Assembly (NCBI RefSeq): GCF_000715075.1
Contig: NC_134102.1
Coordinates: 99,470,266-99,534,265 of the forward strand
Direction of reading: 5' to 3'
From: Nicotiana tabacum
Taxonomy: Eukaryota; Streptophyta; Magnoliopsida; Solanales; Solanaceae
DNA length: 64,000 bases
A program made the translations under genes and the position numbers. Positions within the stretch are counted from its first letter, which is position 1. The number at the start of each line of letters is the position of its first letter. Below, piece by piece: positions 25,101 to 33,180 of the stretch. The notes under the pieces are model-generated. The model had not been told where the DNA came from, made no database searches, and saw nothing but the letters and a program-made list of their open reading frames with translations.

Positions 25101-28100
25101 CTTAGCCAGCATGAGAAGAACAAAATTAACGTGAGATTAGATAAGATTGCGATCCCCGAACGTTGGTTGGTTTTGTTTAGGCAGACGCCTAAACATGGTT
25201 AAGCCTTCAATGAAGCGCCTTCTAAATGAAGGCTTAAGGGCATCTCAAGGAACCTCTGACAACGCTAATTTATACAAATGGGAGGAACTATGCATATGAC
25301 ATGATGGAGAATATTACCTGTAAGTATTTGGTGGACAATTTGAAGGGAAAGAAACTCAAGATGTTTTGAAGGAAGTACCAAGCAGCCCAAATCAGATAAT
25401 CACGATGAGTCAGAAAATCACAGTGAGTTGTCTGTTCTTTTTTATTTTTGTTGTAAGGAATAAATCATGGAAAAGGCAGAATCTTTATTAGACATTATTG
25501 AATCCTTGTAAGAAGATTAAGGATTACTTTTGCTTTTTGAACTGTAAATACCGTTCACAGCACAGTCTTTGCGCTAGAGATTTATAAAAAACTTACCTTT
25601 CTCAAAAAAAAATTGTACTAATAATCTAAACCTAGGTATTAGTAATATCACTAATAGCCCAACTAGCTTGAGATATATGCATAATTGTTGTCATCATTGT
25701 ATTAGAAGGATTTATCACTTCTGACAAAATAGAGTCAATTGGAGTTGTGTTTACCTAAGTTAAATAATGAGAGGAATCTAGCAGGCGTTCAAATTTCACA
25801 ATATGCACATTAGGCATATGAGCCAAAGTCTTATTCTCTGCCACGGTACTAAGTATGTAATCTATATATATTAAAAAGAGAGGCAAAGACATCATATTAA
25901 GCCAAGTCGCAGCATAGTAAAAAGTCATTTGACAATTTTAGGACAAAAAAATACTTATTCATAGGATTAAGCTAAGTGTCAAGATACTATAAAGCTACTT
26001 AATAAATTTCATAATTATTCATGAAAAACTTTTAAACACCAAAAATATAACCAAGATAAAATTATAAAGTCAGTAAATAATAGACAAAAGTATTATTTAT
26101 AAATTTAGACAAATTGAAGAATATGAATAATAGAAGGCTTCTCTATTTAGACTTTTGAACAAATAATAAAAGGCTTCTCTCTTTATGCTTTTGATGAATT
26201 CAAAATTACAATTTAATAAAAAAAATAAGGGTATTTTAATTATAAGTAAAATACTAAATGAGAAAATTAATCATATAGCAATAGGAAAAAATGTACAAAA
26301 AGAGGAAATAAATATAATATTTGGATTTTTATAATTTGAATTGACTGAAAAAATAAAGTAAATAAATATCACTCATAAAACTTATTGATAAATTTAGACA
26401 ATTAAAGAATTTTGAATAGTAGACAAAGATTTGATACTATTTTGATGAATTTTGTGCCAAGTGTCATCACTATAGCATATCAAGTTTAAAATTTTAGGAC
26501 AAAACTCCAACAAAAGTTTCAAAATTATTTTAAAATAGAAGATAGAAAATTAAAATAAAAAAATTAAACTTGCCAATTTTAAAAAATTAATACTTCCTCC
26601 CACGTTTAGGAAAAATTAATACTTCCTCCCACATTTGTTTGGTAGTTTTTTTGATTTATTTATTAAACCTTTCAATGCAAAAAGAAATTAATATTCTCCC
26701 ACATTTTTTGTGTTGCAGTTTGTAATTTATTTATATACTTAATATTTTTTACACAGAAACAAGAAAAAATGGACGGAAAAAACAAATCACCAGAAAATTC
26801 AACCCCACTACTGATATCTTCCCAAATGCGGGCTTGGACCAACAATTCTAACCTAACTCCATGATTGATTCTTATCCACGTTCTCCTATGCAAATAATTA
26901 TTTATGCGATTTCTTCTTTCAAGTATCCACATTAAGCCAAGTGGCAACCTAATAATAAGTCACTTGGCATTGCTCAAGACAATTGGCAATATTAGGAAAA
27001 GATAAATAAATAATATAATAAAATTAGTTAGTTTAGAATTAGTGTGGTTAATTTTGCTAATATAGTTGTGAAATGTGGCATTTCTAATTACATAGGACAT
27101 GAAAGTTCTTTTTATGATTTTTGTTGCTAAGTTATGTGGAAGTTGGATGTAATTTTGTAACTATCAACACAAAAATCTGTAAAAATTATCCAAACGGCAA
27201 CATGACTAAAAAATTAATTTAACATTTAAATTCTAAAAGATAAGTAATTAATCTTATCCCTAGAAAACACCTAACCCCAAAACCCACGTCTTTTTAAAAA
27301 AAAAAAGAACTATTGCCCTTAACTCCATCACTAGCGTCTTCTTAACTAAAACCTATTATTCTCAGAATTTATATCTGAACCAAAATACGCCAGCAGATTT
27401 CAGCATTCTCGCAAACAGTGACAATTGGTACGAACAATGTACAAATGGAATTATGCACCATAGCAAGGTTTCCTGGTCGGCCAAAATGTTCTCCAAGGGA
27501 TATATATCTATCAAAAGAGGCAACTTTTCAACCTATTAATTATATTATTACTGATCTGTTTTCATATTTTTACACCAACATTTATCAGTTGACGGATTTA
27601 TATAATAATAGTATCTACTAGTTCATGAAGAAAACAAAAAGATGATAAATATTTTTAAACATTTTAAATGCAAACTTTATCCTGACTTTTTTTCAGTTTC
27701 TTCAAGTACTTAAATAATAATATTGTATTTCAAGAAAAAACAGTAGAATTTGAATAGACTTAAATGTATGGATATCCAGTGCATTTACACGTTCATAAAA
27801 TAATATCATTTACATGCTTCTTTGTGTGTATCGTATTTTTCAAGTAATATTTTCTCATGAAAAATTATATTTAATATTCTCCGTGCAACGCGCGGGTCTG
27901 AATACTAGTTTCAATTAAACATAGACCAAAATAAACTCCAGTTAACAAACCATGCAGACACACAAAATTAGACATCTCAACTAGAGCATAGGTTTCAACC
28001 TTTGCACACCCCTACCATTTTTCTTCTTATTCTTTTTGTTCTTTTGGTGTAGAGGAGCAGGTTGCCCTGCAAGTGGGTTGATGCAAAAGTAGAAGGACTA

Positions 28101-31100
28101 GTGCATGGCGAAGATGATATGAGTGCTTTAACTGATATGAGTTCATAGCCAAAAGTAATATAACACAAGTTCAGAACTAAATTAAGTTTATAGCTAGATT
28201 TTCCGCAAACTAATTCTTTGGCCAATAAGTTTTATGTTTACAAGGTAGAGCGTTTTTAATGAGGTAATCTAAAACTTAAAAGTAACCGGATCCCAATTGA
28301 TTGATGCATTAAAAGGGACATATCACTTTTACAGAGTGTAGCCACTTGAAATAGCCAATTTAGCCTAAAGGCTTTGGACGAAAGCAATTATAGCAACTAA
28401 GAAGACTCCAAAGTTCATCCACTATATTAGTAGCGCTATCCCATGATTTAAATGTGGTATTGCACTTATTAATCTTGAAAACTCAAAAATAGTACCTAAG
28501 GAACTCCTAGAAGCATAAGACCAACTATGCAAAAGGTTGAACATAGAAATTTTTATATCAATCTTCTAGTGCTTACTTGTGATGACTCAACCTGCAAGCA
28601 CCAATGTTTACCATATCCATGTACCATAAACTTCAGAGACGAGGATCAAGTACATCGACATGCACCAATACCCAACACTTGTACCTATGTAGATTACAAA
28701 TTGGGGTCCCAAGGATTTGATTGAAGATCTTTGAGATTATTTTAGATTATCACTACCTAAACCAATCCAAAATAGTGAGTAGTAAACCAGCCTTAGGCTT
28801 GGGTAATATGTTTTTAATGTTCAAAATTTTGAGTTTCAATCAAATTGAATCATTTGAACCTACTTTACAAAATTCATTGCTCCTAATAGATCAAGCCAAA
28901 AAGACTAAGGTAGAGAATGCCATATGTTTAACATAACTAAGTCAAACCCACATGCCCCTAGGCTTTGGTCGTAAGAATACATCATGTGATGCAGGTTAGG
29001 CGCACATCACGAGCTTGAACTCTTCCACAATTTCACAAATAAAAGCCTAATATTTAAGTGGAGAAGGGTAGAAAAGTGAGCCCATTATCCACCGAGTTTC
29101 GAAATGTGTGCCACTGGCCCTGAGATATTTTTCAGTTATCAAAAAGATAAACTAAGTCAAACCCACATGAAGATACTAGGGGTAGCTAAACATAAATACC
29201 TAATAAATTCTACATTCTAGATAACGCCTAATTAAAATGGTGCAGAAAGCATCTATTTAGTTCCATGAAATGATGGTGTTGTTACGAAAGATGAAGAATG
29301 TAATTTGAATTGACCTCCAAGCTTATATTGTTAATTGTTTTTTTATCAGTATATTTTAATTGTTACAAGGAGCTGTTTGACTATACTAAAATCTGAAATA
29401 ACCTCTAAAGGTTCATATTTAAGAATACTCAAATGATCTAATTTCGGAGCTGAAACATTAAGAAGCATTGGCTGAACATTACTTTTGAATGTAAAGTGTA
29501 GGTATCTCCTTCTATGACAAAAGGAAACTCGGAACCAAAATGTTAAGTTTTGTTCACTTCTTAATATCTGACATACTTATAAGCTTTTAGCATCTGTTTA
29601 TTTTCAAACAATCTTTTAAAAACAATAACATATTACTTTACTTTAAAGACATGTTATTTTGTTAGACTGGCTATTTTTAATTTTAGTTATGAATCAAGTT
29701 GGTTCACTTAAAATTTGTAAAGCATTTTTAGTGGAATGTAATATATGCAATGGTAAGTTTCAAATCGGGTTAATAAAACACCACCAGTGATAGTCAAATA
29801 GCTAGAAACTAGACTTTTGTTGCTTTATTGCAGAATTCCCAATTAAAGGATACTTTATCAAAACAATATTTGAATCCAACCGAAAAAGAGTCGTGCACGG
29901 GTGGGGGTTCTCATTAAAGGCTCCATAAAATACAAAATGTAGGTGGATGGATAACGCTTCAATTAACACGACAACGGTTACAAGATAGAGCATTTATAAT
30001 GAGGTAATCTAAAACTTAAATGTAACAAGATCCAATCGATTGATGCATTAAAAGGGATATCTGTCTTTTGTGGAATCTAGTTACTTGAAATAGCTAGCTT
30101 AGCCTAAAGGCTTTGGAGGAAAGTGATTAATAGCAACTAGATCAACCCCATAGTTCATAGTTGGAACCTACACTCACTGTCTTCTTATAGGGGATACTAA
30201 AAGATTTTATACGAGGCGATATTAAAGGAAAATAGATTGAATTAAAAGGTTTTTAGAACAAGACACGTACGCAAAACAAAAATTAGATGTTGCTCCAAGA
30301 ATGTAGGTTAAAATCCATTCAAGATGCATTCCCCGGGGTCGGTGGGATTGATGCTTACATCATACATCTAAGCAAACACAAGGAACATGGGTAAGGTGGA
30401 GATGAGGTCTGTGTAGCTAGAGCACTTACAATGAAATGAATAGAGCTTCAAATATAAAGCCTAATTTCCAATTTTAAGATAATTTAATTGGCTGTCAAGT
30501 TCAAATTTCTGAGATTTATAGCTTGATCCTATTACCAGAGGCCTATGATTTAGATGCTATCTAGAAGCAAAAGTTCAAGCAGTCCAATTATGAAAGACGT
30601 GTATAGCCGTGTAGTATCGGTGGGGGTCTTTTGTTCAATAGGTGTGAGTTGATTCTCACTATCCCCTTACCTTGTCCCCTAAATAATAACAAAAAAGGTC
30701 AGGCAGTCTAATTTTAGATAATTTATGTGGCCAAATAGGATCATTTGAAGCAAAGTTTCAGTATTTTTTCCATCCATAAGCAAAAATGTTGAAATTAAAC
30801 CTAAATTGAGAATTTGCAAAAGCAATAAAGTAAACCAAAAGGAAGATTGATTCATACCCAATAACGAAGTGAAAGGAACTCAACAGGATTTTCCAAAGGG
30901 GAACAGCCCAAGCTAATCTCTTGTGCAGCTTTGATCTGGGCCGTTTCTGGATCTTCACGAGAATTCGGGTCAGAAACACTGATCGCCAAAGCCAATTGAA
31001 CCTGAAACTCCTCCTCGAAGTAATTAAAGTCAGCAGAATCCGAAACCGAACCGGAATTCGACTCAGCCGCGGCTCTCACCAATGCGGATGAAGTTGACCC

Positions 31101-31298
31101 AGATTGTGTCGGGGACACAGATGAAGTTGACCCAGATTGCTCAAACCGGTTCGTCGTTTGCTGATTCGGATCAAGCAAAGGCGGAGGAGAGTGATGAGGT
31201 GGAGGAGGAGGGGGGTGATGAGGGGGGTGGTGGGGATGCTGATCGGCTACACCACCGCCGATATGAAGTTTACGGAGTAAATGCTTCATTTTGGACAT
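6048..31298 (-). CDS. Raf-like MAPKKK, EDR1/CTR1/SIS8 type (14 exons, 25 kb)
   Basis: Exons (minus strand): 31298-30858, 16614-16174, 15666-15563, 14417-13666, 13198-12968, 11726-11686, 7899-7831, 7732-7632, 7207-7129, 7053-6955, 6859-6791, 6618-6569, 6470-6294, 6150-6048. Each intron starts GT and ends AG; the sum is 2757 nt, 918 aa, with no internal stop. Domains: N-terminal [16 protein letters not shown], then a His/Pro-rich linker; an acidic [14 protein letters not shown] motif (about 94-107); the EDR1 domain (about 95-345); a variable linker; and a C-terminal Ser/Thr kinase domain (about 645-905). That domain has the GIGSFGEV loop, VAVKK lysine (about 675), HRDLK (Asp about 771), CDFG (about 789) and APE (about 814-816). 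The family comprises cytosolic Raf-like MAP3Ks acting in ethylene, defence, sugar or ABA/osmotic signalling; the N-terminus fits the SIS8/M3K-delta branch best, by memory. All key catalytic residues are present, so the gene may well be functional. Confidence 0.93.
8204..10270 (+). mobile_element. Decayed Ty1/Copia 5' fragment (LTR, gag) in kinase intron 6
   Basis: An LTR-like segment, TGTTAG...TTCACA (8204-8325), is followed by TGGTGTTAGAGAC, a mutated version of the tRNA-Met primer-binding site TGGTATCAGAGC. Further on, broken frames keep Copia gag motifs: [16 protein letters not shown] (near 9634-9681), a zinc-knuckle-like [14 protein letters not shown] (near 9831-9872), then [13 protein letters not shown] (9881-9919). 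A degenerate protease lead-in follows to about 10260. No RT or integrase is present. It is antisense to the kinase and interrupted by a MITE at 9022-9415. Confidence 0.6.
9022..9415. mobile_element. 394-bp Tourist-like MITE
   Basis: Perfect terminal inverted repeats begin TAGCCTGTTTGGCCAAGCTT and end in their reverse complement. The element is flanked by TTA at 9019-9021 and 9416-9418, the target duplication of PIF/Harbinger (Tourist) elements. The interior is full of AAAAGCACTTTTG palindromes, so most of it can fold back on itself. It has no ORF. Confidence 0.8.
10271..11685 (-). other. Remainder of kinase intron 6, nothing recognised
   Basis: AT-rich sequence between the Copia remnant and exon 6. 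I see no coding frame, RNA gene or repeat boundary. The donor GTAAGTC lies at 11685. Confidence 0.4.
11727..12967 (-). other. Kinase intron 5, nothing recognised
   Basis: 1241 bp of AT-rich intron between exons 5 and 6. Open frames on either strand are short and show no family resemblance. Confidence 0.45.
13300..13469 (+). pseudogene. ndhA: Nuclear plastid DNA: ndhA exon 1 fragment
   Basis: Read on the plus strand this segment matches the start of plastid ndhA (NADH dehydrogenase-like complex subunit A): [47 protein letters not shown]. In-frame stops (LYS-to-stop at SL*E, LEU-to-stop at LV*G) and substitutions show it is dead. It ends abruptly after the RIG codons at 13469. It sits in intron 4 of the kinase, in the opposite orientation. 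Flanks at 13205-13299 and 13470-13640 may also be plastid-derived but I cannot place them. Confidence 0.85.
13666..14417 (-). CDS. Kinase exon 4 (end of EDR1 domain and variable linker)
   Basis: 752 nt, entered in phase 2 and left in phase 1 at ACTG|GTGATG. Only the first 20 or so residues are well conserved; the rest is a Ser/Thr/Asn/Gln-rich linker, typical of the family and poor in recognisable motifs. The donor is the least certain junction: the reading frame runs on for eight codons into the intron to a stop at 13640. Confidence 0.8.
15048..15370 (+). mobile_element. TRIM (miniature LTR element) in kinase intron 3
   Basis: Two direct repeats, 15048-15149 and 15256-about 15370, start TGTTAAATCCCACATTGG and TGTTAAGTGCCACATCGG and share the ...AAGGTCCAT end region. 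Just after the first is TGACATCAAAGCC (15152-15164), a worn tRNA-Met primer-binding site, and just before the second is the purine tract AAGGGGGGA. The internal part is only about 105 bp and non-coding. The right edge and target duplication are uncertain. Confidence 0.65.
16174..16614 (-). CDS. Kinase exon 2 (EDR1 domain core)
   Basis: 147 codons, phase 0 at both ends (acceptor ATGCAG|AAC, donor AAG|GTGACA). It begins [20 protein letters not shown], the hallmark of the EDR1/Le-CTR1 N-terminal domain, and ends [11 protein letters not shown]. Exon 3 (15666-15563) continues with [19 protein letters not shown], and the first part of exon 4 with [16 protein letters not shown], completing the domain. 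Confidence 0.93.
16615..17912 (-). other. Kinase intron 1, proximal part, nothing recognised
   Basis: AT-rich intronic sequence between exon 2 and the LINE. No coding or repeat structure could be defined. Confidence 0.4.
18156..19029 (+). pseudogene. LINE ORF1 (nucleic-acid-binding protein) remnant
   Basis: Basic, Pro/Ser-rich open frame ([20 protein letters not shown] and on), then a frame with [19 protein letters not shown] just before the endonuclease. The arrangement fits the C-terminal half of plant L1 ORF1. The usual N-terminal DUF4283 and zinc-knuckle segment is not recognisable; upstream 17930-18120 contains a 22-bp tandem duplication (GGGAGGGGAAATCAGTCTCT). Confidence 0.5.
19190..19900 (+). 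pseudogene. LINE endonuclease (AP-endonuclease-like) remnant
   Basis: Begins [20 protein letters not shown], the canonical start of plant L1 ORF2, followed by LVCFQETKM and [14 protein letters not shown]. After a frameshift it continues with [15 protein letters not shown] and, from 19674, FTWAR...SRLDRFL...LTSDHLPI. The SDH signature is kept. At the GDFN site the Asp seems to be replaced (GENFN), which would cripple catalysis in addition to the stop and frameshifts. Confidence 0.8.
20294..21940 (+). pseudogene. LINE reverse transcriptase domain
   Basis: 548-codon open frame covering the RT domain: [69 protein letters not shown] and the catalytic FADD at 21257-21268. The thumb-like region LINLGKCE-to-GLPLG and [13 protein letters not shown] follow. 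The first part of the domain before 20294 continues in the same frame upstream ([18 protein letters not shown], 20246-20305). The frame is ended by TAA where related elements read through. Confidence 0.92.
22260..22832 (+). pseudogene. LINE C-terminal zinc-binding (zf-RVT) segment
   Basis: 190-codon frame with [20 protein letters not shown], then [20 protein letters not shown] (the C-x2-C...H-x4-C zinc signature of the RVT-associated domain) and [14 protein letters not shown]. It ends at the natural ORF2 stop at 22830-22832, followed by a short 3' UTR and poly-A. Confidence 0.88.
23178..23710 (-). mobile_element. TRIM-like element in kinase intron 1
   Basis: Two direct repeats of about 82 bp, 23178-23259 and 23628-23710, both bounded TGTTG...CAACA. 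Read on the minus strand, the sequence right after the 23710-23628 repeat is TGGTATTTGAGCC, a near match to the tRNA-Met primer-binding site, which sets the orientation. The 370-bp interior is non-coding. It contains a stretch (23405-23525) related to the LTR of the TRIM at 15048, so the interior may be composite. No clean 5-bp target duplication was found. Confidence 0.55.
24190..24247 (+). repeat. 3' tail of a SINE/RTE-like element
   Basis: CCGTCTCCAACTTG, GGACTGAG and a TTG-rich tail (TTGTTTTGTTGTTG) resemble the 3' ends of Solanaceae SINE and RTE elements ending in (TTG)n. The body upstream is not recognisable. Confidence 0.35.
24308..25077 (-). mobile_element. 5'-truncated RTE-clade LINE with target duplication
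   Basis: The minus strand codes broken RTE reverse-transcriptase C-terminus: [11 protein letters not shown], then [20 protein letters not shown] and [10 protein letters not shown]...RRCEKL (about 24950-24730). The 3' end is a (TTG)n tail, seen as ACAACAACAAC on the plus strand. A 39-bp direct repeat (24308-24346 and 25039-25077, three mismatches) flanks the insertion. A 65-bp tandem duplication (24314-24378 / 24379-24445) repeats part of the flank plus the tail. It is in the same orientation as the kinase. Confidence 0.8.
25081..25860 (-). other. Kinase intron 1 between the RTE fragment and the Helitron
   Basis: No gene. Near 25560-25612 a segment ends in a run of nine A, like the tail of a retroposed sequence, but no body or duplication could be set. 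Confidence 0.3.
25861..27908 (+). mobile_element. Non-autonomous Helitron (2048 bp) in kinase intron 1
   Basis: The left end is TCTATATATATTAAAAAGAG and the right end CCGTGCAACGCGCGGGTCTGAATACTAG. The right end has a hairpin (CCGTGC / GCGCGG with one wobble pair) about 11 bases before the terminal CTAG. The flanking bases are A on the left and T on the right, as expected for insertion into AT with no duplication. It is AT-rich, with no Rep/helicase. Motifs such as AAGCCAAGTGGCA / AAGTCACTTGGCA recur inside, as does a doubled AATTAATACTTCCTCCCAC (26585-26640). Confidence 0.75.
28238..28418 (+). repeat. 181-bp dispersed repeat, copy 1
   Basis: Direct repeat of 29978-30158: both copies contain AATGAGGTAATCTAAAACTT, TTGATGCATTAAAAGGG, CTTAGCCTAAAGGCTTTGG-like text and end at AGTTCAT. 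They are equal in length with scattered substitutions. The family is unknown to me. Confidence 0.7.
28955..29149 (+). mobile_element. tRNA-derived SINE with a 20-bp target duplication
   Basis: 195 bp beginning with a tRNA-related head (GGTTAGGCGCACATCACGAG then a box-B-like CTTGAACTC) and a body with AAGTGGAGAAGGGTAG and CATTATCCACCGAGTTTCG, then ending in ATCAAAAAG. The identical AACTAAGTCAAACCCACATG flanks it at 28935-28954 and 29150-29169. This is the size and form of a Solanaceae tRNA SINE. Confidence 0.85.
29978..30158 (+). repeat. 181-bp dispersed repeat, copy 2
   Basis: Partner of 28238-28418, same orientation, 1.74 kb away in the same intron. The intervening sequence contains the SINE and nothing else recognisable. 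Confidence 0.7.
30159..30857 (-). other. Kinase intron 1, distal part, nothing recognised
   Basis: AT-rich intron up to the exon 1 donor (GTATGA at 30857). No coding or repeat structure could be defined. Confidence 0.4.
30858..31298 (-). CDS. Kinase exon 1 (N-terminus)
   Basis: 147 codons, ending in phase 0 at TGG|GTATGA. It holds the start, the conserved [12 protein letters not shown] motif, a His/Pro tract (residues about 20-41), a duplicated QSGSTSS segment (about 54-70) and the start of the EDR1-family conserved region. ATG at 31298-31296 is chosen because the conserved N-terminus follows at once; a second Met three codons on is the only rival. Confidence 0.93.
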
Positions 31299-31630
31299 GG
31301 TGAAGTATCATGGAAGGGAGAGAACGAAAAAAGACTCAATTTTTAAGAGAATTTGGGGATATGGGTTAAAGGGGTGGGTAGAAAAAGGGGGGTTGGGTGG
31401 GGAGGAGAAGAAGGAAGATTCGGTTAAATTTGTACAGTTATTGGGTTGCTAGTACTAAACTCAAATTCTTGTTCTTCAAGCTAAGGGGAGAGAGAGGGAG
31501 AGAGAGAGAGAGAGAGAGGGGAAAGGGATGGTGGTGGAATTAAATTAACTGCTCCGTATTTTTTTTCCTCTTCCCTCCAATAAGAGTTACAACTGTAGTT
31601 CGTACATAGTCTTGTCTTTATTTAAAATTG
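31299..31630 (-). promoter_or_regulatory. Kinase 5' UTR and core promoter region
   Basis: Upstream of the kinase ATG the minus strand is pyrimidine-rich, with a (CT)n run at about 31488-31520 (GA on the plus strand) and a C/T stretch at 31561-31580. TTTAAATAAA at 31626-31617 could serve as a TATA box about 40-50 bases upstream of that stretch. (CT)n leaders are common in plant 5' UTRs. The start site is inferred, not shown. Confidence 0.4.
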
Positions 31631-31860
31631 AAGTCAATACACACCTGTTGTGGGGAGTTTTGGTTTTGGAGGTTGCGAGAGTGGGGGGATGGTGTTTAGA
31701 TGAGGACAAAAAAAGGCTTGAAGGTAGAGATTGTGGTTGATGGAATTTCATTCATCTATCCAAGTAGTAGTAATAATCTAAGGTCGTACATCATTTGAGT
31801 TTCTCTATGTTTTTATCTTTTTTCACCTTTAGGTCCCATATTTGTGCCCAAAGCCTTTTT
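31630..31860 (+). repeat. Diverged 230-bp repeat, copy 1
   Basis: Aligns by eye with 41330-41560: both begin AAGTCAATACAC, share TTGCGA, GGATGAGGA-like, TATGGTTGATG-like, TTCATCTATC and CATCATTTGAG, and end near CATATTT-TGTGCC. No family assigned. The following stretch to 32120 holds nothing I recognise. Confidence 0.55.
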
Positions 31861-32125
31861 TTTTACTTAACTAGTATGCGTTGTTACAAGGACTCTTCGA
31901 CAATCTCCATAAAATTAGAACGAAAAAACATGTGTTGCTATAAGATCTCATAACTTAATTTAGAGCATGTGTCAACTCGAAGTTAAATGTTAGGACGTTA
32001 CAAGGAACGACTTAGAGTAAAATCTGAGCTCGTTTGGCCTTGCAAACACTTATTAAAATATTTTTCTCTCGTGTATTTCCTTATTCATGGTTGATATATT
32101 CTTGCGTCTTATGTGTATAGGAACT

Positions 32126-32933
32126 TGTGATGACCCAAAAGATGATCTTTAAGTTTAATAATTAATTCTGTGTTCTAAGACCTTGAAAAGCACTATCTAT
32201 TATTCCTCAACTTGTGTGCGCAGTCTGTATAATTTTTCGAAAAGTTTTTATGTGAAAAATGAATTAAAATGTGAAATAGAGCCTTAAAACTCAACTGAGT
32301 TGACTTTGGTCAATATTTTTACCGGTCTTACTACTATTTCAATCATTAATATTATTTACTGGTCTTACTAATATTCCCGTTATTATTATTGTTGTTATTA
32401 CTACTAATGCGTATAGGTTAATATAAGTGACCCGCCTTAGCCTCGTCACTACTTCGTCGAGGTTAGGCTCGGCACTTACCAGTACATGGGGTCGGTTGTA
32501 CTGATACTACACTCTGCACTTCTTGTGCAGATTTCGGAGTTGGTCCCAGCGGCGTACTGTAGATTTGCCCGGATACGGCTACTAGTGGAGACTTAAGGTA
32601 TAACTGCACGGCGTTCGCAGTTCTGAAGTCCCTTTCTATCTTATCTCAGTTGTGTATTATATTTCAAACAGGGTGAATTTTATTCGGACCTTTATTTGTA
32701 GCATTCTATAAGCTCGTGCACTTGTGACTCCAGTTCTGGGATGGTATTTAGATATCGCGATTATTATGGATTATTCACTTTAATTCAGACTTTATTTTCA
32801 TATTGTTTCCTTGTTATTAAATAAATTTAAAAATTTGTTAAAATGGCTAGTTGTATTCTAACGTTGGCTTGCCTAGCAAGTGAAATGTTAGGTGCCATCA
32901 CGGTCCCGAAGGTGGGAATTTCGGGTCGTGACA
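32126..32933 (+). repeat. 5' LTR of the Tekay-like element (internally deleted)
   Basis: Starts TGTGATGACCC and ends GGGTCGTGACA. The first ~200 bp match the start of the LTRs at 37975 and 56709, and the last ~500 bp match the U5 side of the 56709 LTR (CCTCGTCACTACT, GAGGTTAGGCT, CTTTTGTGCAG-like). The roughly 2-kb middle present in the others is absent here. Confidence 0.8.
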
Positions 32934-33180
32934 AGTTGGTATCAGAGCACTGGTTACATAGGTCTCACGAGTCACGAGCAAGCTTAGTAGAGTCTGAAGG
33001 ATCGGTACGGAGACGTCTGTACTTATCTTCCATAAGCTACAGAGTTTAGGAATAATTTCACTTCTTCCATTCCTTATCGTGCGGCATTGATTTAGCTTGA
33101 AACATATATCTCATATTCCTTTGTATCCACTCGTGTATGACATTGCGCACTCTGTATCAGTTGTGCGTCGACGGTTCGTG

